Shown in pieces: positions 7,573 to 13,885 of a DNA stretch of 20,066 bases. The notes beneath the pieces were generated by a model, which worked only from the letters and a program-made list of their open reading frames with translations, was not told where the DNA came from and ran no database searches. Origin of the DNA: Verrucomicrobiaceae bacterium (GTDB lineage Bacteria > Verrucomicrobiota > Verrucomicrobiae > Verrucomicrobiales > Akkermansiaceae); contig RPOS01000049.1 of the NCBI GenBank assembly GCA_003820635.1, positions 1 to 20,066 on the forward strand, in the 5' to 3' direction. The number at the start of each line of letters is the position of its first letter. Position 1 is the stretch's first letter. The position numbers and the translations under genes are program-made.

Positions 7573-8088
7573 TCATTTCCTCCGCTCCGCTGGGGCTGGT
7601 AACCGGGATTGAAGGCGCGCGTCGCGTTTCCATCGCCTGATTTCGAAGGCCGCGTGGTTTTCCAGCAGCTCGGAGTTTGGAAAATCCTGCTCGAATTCCG
7701 GGAAGCGCGTGTCGCCCTCGTGCGGGGCGAAGACATGACTTACTAACAGATCGTCAATCTCCGGCAGGAAGGCCATGTAGATTTCCGAGCCGCCGATGAT
7801 GAACACGCGACCCTCCAGCCCCGGCAGTGACTTGAGATCCTCCGGCCGGTGGATCACCTCCACGCCCGGAGCGGACCACGCGGGGTCGCGGGTGAGCACG
7901 ATGTTGCGGCGCTTCGGCAGCGGACGGCCGATCGACTCGAAAGTCTTGCGGCCCATCACCACGGGGTGTCCGGATGTGGTGCGCTTGAAAAACGCCAGAT
8001 CCTCCGGCAGGTGCCATGGCAGGCTGCCGGCCCGGCCGATCACTCGGTCGGCGGTCATGGCGACAATCGCGGTGAGATGGAGTTTCAA
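7573..8088 (-). CDS. folA: Dihydrofolate reductase
   Basis: This enzyme reduces dihydrofolate to tetrahydrofolate with NADPH, feeding thymidylate, purine and methionine synthesis in the cytoplasm. With the TTG at 8088 as start it has 171 residues, a normal length. Family motifs are IVAMTADRVIG (8-18), the active-site segment GSLPWHLPEDL (21-31, with Asp30 at the catalytic acid position), VVMGRKTFESIGRPLP (43-58), and the NADPH-binding VFIIGGSEIY. The start is uncertain. TTG keeps the first beta strand (LHLTAIVAM) and fits family length. ATG at 8058 would remove that strand, and ATG at 8154 adds 22 residues without family character. No ribosome-binding site supports any of them. thyA, a frequent partner, is not adjacent. 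The gene is divergent from the AraC-type regulator and ends close to the transposase relic. Confidence 0.93.
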   Translation of the reverse strand: MKLHLTAIVAMTADRVIGRAGSLPWHLPEDLAFFKRTTSGHPVVMGRKTFESIGRPLPKRRNIVLTRDPAWSAPGVEVIHRPEDLKSLPGLEGRVFIIGGSEIYMAFLPEIDDLLVSHVFAPHEGDTRFPEFEQDFPNSELLENHAAFEIRRWKRDARLQSRLPAPAERRK

Positions 8089-8176
8089 GAGATGGGGAAG
8101 GACGGCGCTAGGCTCGGGAGAAAGGCCTGCGCTGGCAAGGCGCATTCCACCCATCCCATGGGACGTCTGGACGCGG

Positions 8177-8881
8177 ATGACCGATCAGAGCAAATTTCGC
8201 GCACTGGTATCCGGTGCACATGGCCGCAATTTTGCGGAATCCACGGAGTTCCATGATCGTTTTCTCCCAATGCTCCGCGCCTTGTCACGCATGATGGTTG
8301 GATCCAATACACCCATGAATCCTATTGTCCATTGCCCGGACGGTTTCTCTTATGATAACTGGCGCGCGGGCTTGAAAGCCGGGCGCAGTTTCGTGACCAC
8401 CGGCCCGATGTGTCAGGCGGACATCCATGTGCTGGTTTCCGGAGAGTGGCAGTGCCGCGGCAAGCGCATGGCCTGCACCCTGGCCATCCGCGGGCTGCAT
8501 GCCGAGTCAAGCTGCGATTCCGAGCACGCGCTGCTTCATCACTGGATCGAGCTCATCCACGGTTATGTCACCAACTTTGTCCGGCCGCGTTGTGGCGACG
8601 AGCTCATCCCCCGGGCATGGAAAACCATCGCCATGATGAGTGCCGAGCATTTCCGCCGCCTTTGTCTCAAGAACCTCGGCCACAGCCCGATGATGCACTT
8701 TTACCGCTTGCGCGTCGAACGCGCCGGCGAATTGCTGCGGGCCACCGATCTGAAAATCGAGACGATCTGCGAGGATGTCGGCTACGAATACCGGTCCACC
8801 TTTTCCAATGTCTTCACCAAGTTCATGGGCATGCGCCCCTCGGCCTACCGGGAGACTGCCACTGGTGCCGCCCGGCGCTGA
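8177..8881 (+). CDS. AraC-family transcriptional regulator
   Basis: With the ATG at 8177 this is a 234-residue regulator whose C-terminal part (about 150-225) is a two-helix-turn-helix AraC/XylS DNA-binding domain: MMSAEHFRRLCLKNLGHSP, then YRLRVERAGELL, then the second motif ICEDVGYEYRSTFSNVFTKF and the usual ending MGMRPSAYR. The preceding HHWIELIHGYVTNFV (121-135) resembles the helical connector of this family. The N-terminal half is not a typical cupin sensor. Residues 56-78 (GFSYDNWRAGLKAGRSFVTTGP and on) instead resemble the end of CehA/McbA-type PHP metallohydrolases, so it may be a degenerate or chimeric sensor. The frame stays open upstream to 7796, but that part runs antisense to folA and has no family character. 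The start is therefore uncertain. The ligand and target genes are unknown. Confidence 0.8.
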   Translation: MTDQSKFRALVSGAHGRNFAESTEFHDRFLPMLRALSRMMVGSNTPMNPIVHCPDGFSYDNWRAGLKAGRSFVTTGPMCQADIHVLVSGEWQCRGKRMACTLAIRGLHAESSCDSEHALLHHWIELIHGYVTNFVRPRCGDELIPRAWKTIAMMSAEHFRRLCLKNLGHSPMMHFYRLRVERAGELLRATDLKIETICEDVGYEYRSTFSNVFTKFMGMRPSAYRETATGAARR

Positions 8882-8923
8882 GAATCCCGCGGAAAATAAT
8901 TTCACAAGGATGCGGCGGGGCTC

Positions 8924-8952
8924 TTGACAACCCGGGCGGCCTTCTGAAGCAT
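8924..8952 (+). promoter_or_regulatory. Candidate promoter for the HU gene
   Basis: A consensus TTGACA lies at 8924-8929, with a 17-base spacer to AAGCAT at 8947-8952, a weak -10 box. Transcription from it would start at about 8959, at or next to the HU start codon, which would give a leaderless mRNA. Confidence 0.4.
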
Positions 8953-8959
8953 CCGCCGC

Positions 8960-9289
8960 ATGGCTAAGAAAATTACCGCTACCAAGGACAGGTTCTCCAA
9001 GACCCAGATCGTCGATCAGATTGCCGGAGACACCGGACTCACCCGCAAGCAAGTGGCCGGCGTTCTCGACAGTCTCGGCGACGTCATCGAGGCGCACGTC
9101 AAGAAAAACGCTGTCGGAGAGTTCGTCCTTCCCGGCCTGCTCAAGATCAGCACGGTCCGCAAGCCTGCCGTCAAGGCACGTAAGGGCATCAACCCCTTCA
9201 CCAAGGAGGAAGTGATGTTCAAGGCCAAGCCCGCCAGCACGGTGGTCAAGGTTCGCGCGCTCAAGAAGCTCAAGGACATGGTGCTCTAA
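8960..9289 (+). CDS. HU/IHF-family DNA-binding protein
   Basis: This is a 109-residue nucleoid protein that bends and compacts DNA as a dimer. The HU fold is recognisable: an N-terminal helical part (SKTQIVDQIAGDTGLTRKQVAG, about 13-34), the strand region GEFVLPGLLKISTVRK (53-68), and the DNA-contacting arm with GINPFTKE (76-83; GRNPxTGE in classical HU) followed by FKAKPASTVVKVRALKKLKD. It is about 19 residues longer than E. coli HU, with a basic N-terminal extension, and holds 18 lysines. It begins at the only sensible ATG, without a Shine-Dalgarno sequence but just after a TTGACA promoter element. Strong hairpins follow the stop codon, so it is probably a monocistronic, highly expressed gene. 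HU versus IHF subtype cannot be decided from sequence alone. Confidence 0.93.
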   Translation: MAKKITATKDRFSKTQIVDQIAGDTGLTRKQVAGVLDSLGDVIEAHVKKNAVGEFVLPGLLKISTVRKPAVKARKGINPFTKEEVMFKAKPASTVVKVRALKKLKDMVL

Positions 9290-9305
9290 CAAGTGATGTC
9301 TTTGG

Positions 9306-9333
9306 CGCGGGCCGCGTTCCGGCGCGGCCCGCG
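9306..9333. terminator. Long GC hairpin after the HU gene
   Basis: An 11-bp perfect inverted repeat (9306-9316 with 9323-9333) encloses the loop TTCCGG. It has no T-run of its own and lies 13 bases upstream of a second, canonical terminator hairpin. It may help termination, protect the mRNA 3' end, or be a palindromic repeat. Confidence 0.5.
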
Positions 9334-9346
9334 TCTCCAGCCTCCC

Positions 9347-9375
9347 AAACGCCCGCCGACGCGGGCGTTTTTTTT
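9347..9375 (+). terminator. Rho-independent terminator of the HU gene
   Basis: AAACGCCCGC (9347-9356) pairs perfectly with GCGGGCGTTT (9361-9370) around CGAC, and eight consecutive T residues (9368-9375) follow the GC stem. This is a textbook intrinsic terminator for the plus strand. It ends only 19 bases before the rluE start codon. Confidence 0.9.
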
Positions 9376-9394
9376 GGCCGCTATCCGATCATCC

Positions 9395-9967
9395 ATGGTT
9401 ATTGCATATCACAAGCCCTACGGTGTGCTGTGCCAGTTCACACCGGACCAGCCCGGGCAGCGCACGCTGGCGGAGTCCGGTTTTCCCGCCGGGGTTTATC
9501 CGGTCGGCCGGCTCGATATGGATTCGGAAGGCCTGCTGCTGCTCAGCGACGAAGCGGGATTCAACCACCGGTTGCTGGATCCGGAGCGGGCGCACCCACG
9601 GACCTATCACGTGCAGGTGGAGGGCGTGCCGGATGATGATGCGATCATGCGCTTGTCGCGCGGTGGTCTGATGATCCAGGGCCACCGCACGCTGCCAAGC
9701 CGCGCACGCCTGCTCGATCCCGCGCCGGACGTGCCGCCGCGTGATCCGCCGGTGCGTTTCCGGAAACTTATCCCCACGAGTTGGCTGGAGATGGAGTTAA
9801 TCGAAGGCAAGAACCGCCAGGTCCGCCGCATGACCGCCGCAGTCGGTTTTCCCACGCTGCGGCTCATCCGCGTGGCGATCGGTGGTTTCAGCGCGTCGGA
9901 TCTTGCACCGGGATCCTGGCAAAGACTCAATGCGGAGGAAATCCAGCGGATTTGGATGCGGGGTTAG
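9395..9967 (+). CDS. rluE: Pseudouridine synthase of the RsuA/RluE group
   Basis: This enzyme isomerises a uridine of ribosomal RNA to pseudouridine; RluE of E. coli acts at 23S U2457. The 190-residue product has no S4 domain, like RluE and unlike RsuA or RluB. Residues 1-12 (MVIAYHKPYGVL) are the standard opening, GRLDMDSEGLLLLSDE (38-53) holds the catalytic Asp41, and ELIEGKNRQVRRMTAAVGFPTLRLIR is the conserved C-terminal motif. The ATG at 9395 matches this opening; the in-frame ATG at 9293 would add 34 residues translated through two terminator hairpins and is rejected. No Shine-Dalgarno sequence is present. The gene ends 6 bases before the convergent aldo/keto reductase gene. The family is firm; the exact target base is inferred from RluE similarity. 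Confidence 0.88.
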   Translation: MVIAYHKPYGVLCQFTPDQPGQRTLAESGFPAGVYPVGRLDMDSEGLLLLSDEAGFNHRLLDPERAHPRTYHVQVEGVPDDDAIMRLSRGGLMIQGHRTLPSRARLLDPAPDVPPRDPPVRFRKLIPTSWLEMELIEGKNRQVRRMTAAVGFPTLRLIRVAIGGFSASDLAPGSWQRLNAEEIQRIWMRG

Positions 9968-9973
9968 TCTCCC

Positions 9974-10960
9974 TCACGCCGCGACGATCGAGTCGATGGC
10001 TTCTAACAATGCGTCATCCGGGGCGGGTGCGTCCAGCGCGCCGAGGGTGTCAGTGAGCTGGGCCACGGTGCGCGCGCCGATGAGAGCGGAGGTGACGGCC
10101 GGTGAGCGTAGCGCCCAGCGAATGGCGAGGTGATGCAGCGGCATGCCGTGGGCCGCGGCGAGATCGTTGAGCGCGCGGATTTGATCCTGCCGGGCCTCCA
10201 CCTGGCCGGGCTGGAGGAATCCCTCCGGCCGTGCCGCGCGTGAGCCGGCCGGGACGCCGTCGAGATACTTCGGCGTGAGCATGCCCTGCGCCAGCGGGCT
10301 GAAGCCGATGCAGCCGATGCCTTCCTCCTCCAGCCATTTCAAGGTGCCGTCTGTTTCCACATCCCGCTGGAAGATGGAATAAGGAGGTTGATAGATCAGG
10401 CAGCGGATGCCCATGTCGCGGAGGATCTTCACCGCCTTCTTGAGCCGCTTGAGCGGGTATTTCGAGAGGCCGGCATAAAGCGCCTTGCCACTGTGCACGG
10501 CGGTGGCCAGTGCGGACATGGTTTCCTCCAGCCGGGTGTCGGAATCGGAGCAGTGCGAGTAGAAGATATCGACATAACTCAAACGCAGGCGTTTGAGCGA
10601 TTGGTCGAGCGAGGCGAGCAGATGCTTGCGCGAGCCGTTCACGCCGTAGGGGCCGCTCCACATCTCGTGACCGGCCTTGGTGGAAATGACGAGTTCGTCG
10701 CGGTGGCAGACGAAATCGCTCACCAGGATGCGGCCGGCGATTTCCTCCGCGGAGCCGGGCGGCGGGCCGTAGTTGTTGGCGAGGTCGAAATGGGTGATGC
10801 CGCGGTCGAAGGCGCGGCGCAGGATCCGGCGGGCTTCTTCGAAGTCATCGACGGCGCCGAAGTTGTGCCAGAGGCCGAGGGAAATCGCCGGCAGCAGCAG
10901 GCCGGAATCGCCGCAGCGCCGGTAGGGCATGCGGCCGTCGTAGCGGGCGGTGTCAAACAT
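9974..10960 (-). CDS. yghZ: Aldo/keto reductase, YghZ-like
   Basis: This 328-residue NADPH-dependent oxidoreductase closely follows E. coli YghZ (L-glyceraldehyde 3-phosphate reductase, methylglyoxal-detoxifying). Shared blocks include SLGLWHNFG (27-35), ITHFDLANNYGPPPGSAEE (55-73), DELVISTKAG (88-97), RKHLLASLDQSLKRLRLSYV (111-130), DIFYSH (131-136), GCIGFSPLAQG and SALIGA. The catalytic tetrad is present as Asp59, Tyr64, Lys95 and His136. The ATG at 10960 gives the usual YghZ-like beginning (RYDGRMPYRRCGDSGL); the open frame further upstream runs antisense to the neighbouring gene and is rejected. No signal peptide is seen, so it is cytoplasmic. It lies downstream of the SH3-domain gene on the same strand, separated by 58 bases with a strong hairpin. 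The substrate is inferred from the family. Confidence 0.93.
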   Translation of the reverse strand: MFDTARYDGRMPYRRCGDSGLLLPAISLGLWHNFGAVDDFEEARRILRRAFDRGITHFDLANNYGPPPGSAEEIAGRILVSDFVCHRDELVISTKAGHEMWSGPYGVNGSRKHLLASLDQSLKRLRLSYVDIFYSHCSDSDTRLEETMSALATAVHSGKALYAGLSKYPLKRLKKAVKILRDMGIRCLIYQPPYSIFQRDVETDGTLKWLEEEGIGCIGFSPLAQGMLTPKYLDGVPAGSRAARPEGFLQPGQVEARQDQIRALNDLAAAHGMPLHHLAIRWALRSPAVTSALIGARTVAQLTDTLGALDAPAPDDALLEAIDSIVAA

Positions 10961-10984
10961 GCTTTCAAACTGCCGCCCGTCCGC

Positions 10985-11016
10985 CCGCTTGCCAAGCTTC
11001 AAGAACAGGCAAGCGG
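10985..11016 (-). terminator. Hairpin between the SH3 gene and the aldo/keto reductase gene
   Basis: A perfect 9-bp inverted repeat (CCGCTTGCC at 10985-10993 with GGCAAGCGG at 11008-11016) encloses a 14-base loop directly after the stop codon of the SH3 gene. No T-run follows on the minus strand. It may be a weak terminator or an upstream control site of the reductase gene. Confidence 0.4.
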
Positions 11017-11018
11017 CA

Positions 11019-11735
11019 TCACCAGCCAAACACCAACGGCGGCACCACGATGCGGACATTGCCGCCCTGGCGGTCCTCGCTTTCCTCCACGGCGGTGACG
11101 ACGCTGTCCTGGAACTCCACGTTGGTGCGGCCTTTTTCCTCCTGGGTGATGTGTGAGAGCTGGCGAAACACGGCACCGGTGACGGGATCCACGCGGGTGA
11201 TGTAATGTTTCACCTCTTCATATTGGATGTATTCCCAGCGGCCCGACTCACCTTTTTCAGTTTTCCGGATGCTGGTCTTGGTGGGTTTGCCGAGGGCTTG
11301 CGAGACTTCGTCGAGCGTCATGCCCACGGCCACCTGCCTCGCCTCGATGAGTGCCTGCACCTGGATCTGCCGCCCATAGAGTTCCTTCAAACGCGCCACA
11401 AACTGCGGATCGGCCGAGGTGAATGCCCACGGTGCCACCCAGCCGGCGATGCCGTCGCGGGTGCCCCTGCCGCGGACGCGGTAGATCCTGTCGGTGATGG
11501 CCTCCAGCCGCACCGTCTGATCCGCCTTGAGGGTGCCGAGCCGGTGCTTGCCCTCCTTGTCGGAAAACACCGGCGCATCCTTGATGACCTTGAGTTCGAG
11601 AGGCTCGGCGAAGAGCCGCTCCAGATAGACCACCCCGGGATCGGAATCCAGCAGCGACTTGCGTTCCTTGCGCTGGATCTGGGCGGAAACTGGCAGCAGC
11701 AGTGCGAGGAAAAGGAGCAGTAATCCCGGCTTCAT
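11019..11735 (-). CDS. Exported SH3-like and BamE-like domain protein
   Basis: This 238-residue protein begins MKPGLLLLFLALLLPVSAQ, a clear signal peptide with a cleavage site near Ala18. Residues about 45-105 look like a bacterial SH3 domain (FSDKEGKHRLGTLKADQTVRL, ending GWVAPWAF), often a cell-wall or peptide-binding module. Residues about 135-190 (VAVGMTLDEVSQALGKPTKTS, then WEYIQYEE) match the SmpA/OmlA/BamE pattern, in which a G-M-T-xx-(E/Q)V-xxxLGxP turn is diagnostic. The C-terminal tail has no motif I recognise. The ATG at 11735 is chosen because the signal peptide starts there. It is divergent from hemL with 124 bases between starts. An envelope role is likely; the precise function is unknown, and it is not a canonical BamE lipoprotein because no lipobox Cys is present. 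Confidence 0.8.
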   Translation of the reverse strand: MKPGLLLLFLALLLPVSAQIQRKERKSLLDSDPGVVYLERLFAEPLELKVIKDAPVFSDKEGKHRLGTLKADQTVRLEAITDRIYRVRGRGTRDGIAGWVAPWAFTSADPQFVARLKELYGRQIQVQALIEARQVAVGMTLDEVSQALGKPTKTSIRKTEKGESGRWEYIQYEEVKHYITRVDPVTGAVFRQLSHITQEEKGRTNVEFQDSVVTAVEESEDRQGGNVRIVVPPLVFGW

Positions 11736-11859
11736 GAGTGGAAATATGGCAGGAAGTGGCGGTAACGGAAACATGATTTCCTGTGACGGATGGATCTCTG
11801 CAACCATTCATGGAAAATACCATTCTTCGCGGTTGGCCGCGGCGGGTTCCTTGTTCAAG

Positions 11860-13158
11860 ATGCCGCCCATGCACGCGCCCGGCCCGCTCTCGCAGAAAAT
11901 GTTCGCTGTCGCCAAAACCCTCATTCCCGGTGGGGTGAACTCGCCGGTGCGTGCGTTCCGCAACGTGGGCGGCGAGCCGTTTTTCGTGCGCAAGGCCCAC
12001 GGCAGCCGCATCGAGGACATTGATGGCAAGACCTACATCGACTTCATCGGCTCGTGGGGGCCGAACATCCTCGGCCATGCGCCGGTGGTCATCACCAACA
12101 CCATTCACGAGGTGGCGAAAAGCGGCATTTCCTTCGGTATTCCGAATCCCTTCGAGGTGGAAATGGCCCGCACGATCACCGAATGGGTGCCCTCCGTGGA
12201 AAAGGTGCGCATGTGCAATTCCGGCACCGAGGCGACGATGTCCGCGATTCGCCTCGCACGCGGTTTCACCAAGCGCGATTTGATTGTGAAGTTCGACGGT
12301 TGCTATCACGGCCACAGCGATTCGTTGCTGGTGGCGGCCGGTTCCGGCGCGCTCACCCATGGCGAGCCGGATTCCGCCGGCGTGCCGAAAGCTTTCGCCG
12401 AGAAAACACTGGTGCTGCCCTACAATGAGGCCGCCGCGTTGGAGGAATTATTCGCTGCGCGGGGAGAGGAAATCGCCGCCATCATCGTGGAGTCCTATCC
12501 CGCCAATGCCGGCCTGGTGTTTCCGAAACCCGGCTATCTGAACCTGCTTTCCTCGATCACGAAGAAACACGGCGCGCTGCTGATCTTCGACGAAGTCATG
12601 ACCGGCTTCCGCCTCGGCAAGGCCGGCGTGCAGGGGCTTGAAAACCTTACCCCCGATCTCAGTTGCTTCGGCAAGGTGATCGGCGGCGGTCTGCCGGTGG
12701 GGGCCTTCGGCGGACGCGCCGATGTGATGGACATGCTGGCACCGGTCGGGCCGGTCTATCAGGCGGGCACGCTTTCCGGCAATCCGCTGGCGATGGCTGC
12801 CGGACTGGCGCAGTTGCGGGAACTTGAAAAACCCTCCGGTTTCCCGCGCCTCGACCAACTCGGCGCGCACTTCGAAGCCGGCCTGCGCGCGCTTCTAACC
12901 GAAAAGGGCGTGCCGCACCGACTAAACCGGGTGGGCTCGATGTTCTGCCTGTTCTTCACCGACCGCGATATCGTCAACGTCTCCGACGTGATGAAACAGG
13001 ACCTGGAGTTCTTCAAAAAGTTCTTCTGGGGCTGTCTGGAAAAAGGCATCTACCTCGCGCCCAGTCCTTACGAAACCGGCTTCATCTCGCTGGCCCACAC
13101 CGAGGCGGATCTGGATGATACGCTCACGGTGTTTGAAGAGGTGTTGGGAGGGATTTGA
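11860..13158 (+). CDS. hemL: Glutamate-1-semialdehyde 2,1-aminomutase
   Basis: HemL converts glutamate-1-semialdehyde to 5-aminolevulinate, the last step of the C5 route into heme and other tetrapyrroles. The 432-residue length is normal. Typical blocks are IPGGVNSPVRAF (22-33), CNSGTEATMSAIRLARGFT (119-137), FDGCYHGHSDSLLV (145-158), LLIFDEVMTGFRLGKAG (240-256, Asp244 for the PLP ring nitrogen), CFGKVIGGGLPVGAFGG (269-285, with the Schiff-base Lys272), GPVYQAGTLSGNPLAMAAG, and the C-terminal YLAPSPYETGFISLAH. One oddity is ESYPANAGLV at 211-220 where most homologues read EPVxGNMG. ATG at 11860 or 11869 could be the start; both fit the family and neither has a Shine-Dalgarno sequence. hemA is not in the window. 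The gene converges on tmk across a 57-base gap filled by a palindrome. Confidence 0.96.
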   Translation: MPPMHAPGPLSQKMFAVAKTLIPGGVNSPVRAFRNVGGEPFFVRKAHGSRIEDIDGKTYIDFIGSWGPNILGHAPVVITNTIHEVAKSGISFGIPNPFEVEMARTITEWVPSVEKVRMCNSGTEATMSAIRLARGFTKRDLIVKFDGCYHGHSDSLLVAAGSGALTHGEPDSAGVPKAFAEKTLVLPYNEAAALEELFAARGEEIAAIIVESYPANAGLVFPKPGYLNLLSSITKKHGALLIFDEVMTGFRLGKAGVQGLENLTPDLSCFGKVIGGGLPVGAFGGRADVMDMLAPVGPVYQAGTLSGNPLAMAAGLAQLRELEKPSGFPRLDQLGAHFEAGLRALLTEKGVPHRLNRVGSMFCLFFTDRDIVNVSDVMKQDLEFFKKFFWGCLEKGIYLAPSPYETGFISLAHTEADLDDTLTVFEEVLGGI

Positions 13159-13168
13159 AGAGAGGCGG

Positions 13169-13210
13169 CGGGCAGGATGCCCGCGCCACGTGGCCCGGGC
13201 ATTCTGCCCG
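13169..13210. repeat. 42-bp composite palindrome between hemL and tmk (REP-like)
   Basis: Two 21-base arms (13169-13189 and 13190-13210) are inverted copies of each other with two mismatches and no spacer. Each arm is itself a hairpin: CGGGCA-GGA-TGCCCG on the left and CGGGCA-TTC-TGCCCG on the right. It lies between the stop codons of convergent genes and contains no T-run. It looks like a REP-type intergenic repeat that may also act as a bidirectional transcription or RNA-stability barrier. Whether it is repeated elsewhere in the genome cannot be seen here. Confidence 0.65.
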
Positions 13211-13215
13211 GAGCC

Positions 13216-13842
13216 TTACAAGCAATCTTCAACTGCCTTTCGGATTCGTTCGCCCACTTCATCCAGCGGTCCGCTCGAATCGATCAGGCGGACGAAAGGC
13301 TCGTCCTTGAGCGAGAGGAAAATCTTCCGGCAGCGCGTGAGGCTTTCGTGTTTTTCAAACTCATTGGTGCTGTCCCCGCGGTGGCCGATGCGTGCGTGGG
13401 CCGTGTCCACATCCAGATCGAGGATGAGCAGCAGGTCCGGCACTGGTGCGAAGGCCTCGTTCATGCGGCGGATTTCCGCGGGATCGAAACCGCGCGCTCC
13501 CTGATAGGCCATGGTGGAGAAGTAATAACGGTCGAGGATGACGACTTTCCCCGCAGCCAGTGCGGGTGATATGATATCTTCCACGTGCTGTCGGCGGTCG
13601 TTGAGGAAATACTGGAGTTCGTCCTGTGGCGAGAGCCGTCCGGTGGCGGCGGATTCGCGCAGTTTCCTGCCCCACGGGCCGTCGGTGGGTTCGCGGCTGA
13701 TCAGCACCTCGCGGCCTTGTTTTTCAAACCAATCGCCGAGCCTGCGCGCCTGGGTCGACTTGCCGGTGCCGTCGATGCCTTCGATGACGATGAAGAGGCC
13801 GGGCGGCGAAACATTGGATCCTGGCGGAAATGATTGGCTCAT
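13216..13842 (-). CDS. tmk: Thymidylate kinase
   Basis: Tmk phosphorylates dTMP to dTDP with ATP, an essential step of dTTP synthesis in the cytoplasm. The 208-residue product has the P-loop EGIDGTGKST (21-30), the substrate-binding LISREPTDGPWG (47-58), the DRYYFSTMAYQG motif (104-115) and the LILDLDVDTAHARIGHRG segment leading to the lid. The first 14 residues (to SPPG) are an extension beyond the usual start, but ATG at 13842 is the only good start upstream of the P-loop. The gene lies 43 bases downstream of the Uma2-type gene on the same strand and converges on hemL. There is no Shine-Dalgarno sequence. holB, a common neighbour of tmk, is absent. Confidence 0.96.
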   Translation of the reverse strand: MSQSFPPGSNVSPPGLFIVIEGIDGTGKSTQARRLGDWFEKQGREVLISREPTDGPWGRKLRESAATGRLSPQDELQYFLNDRRQHVEDIISPALAAGKVVILDRYYFSTMAYQGARGFDPAEIRRMNEAFAPVPDLLLILDLDVDTAHARIGHRGDSTNEFEKHESLTRCRKIFLSLKDEPFVRLIDSSGPLDEVGERIRKAVEDCL

Positions 13843-13885
13843 GCGTTGAGGAAAAAATCAAATTGGCTGCGGCGGAAACGCGCGC

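Noticed and set aside
7796..8176. Long N-terminal extension of the AraC regulator
   Set aside because: The extension is antisense to folA and is Arg/Ser/Pro-rich without domain features.
9293..9394. N-terminal extension of RluE from the ATG at 9293
   Set aside because: It would translate through two hairpins, including a textbook terminator, and the conserved family start is at 9395.
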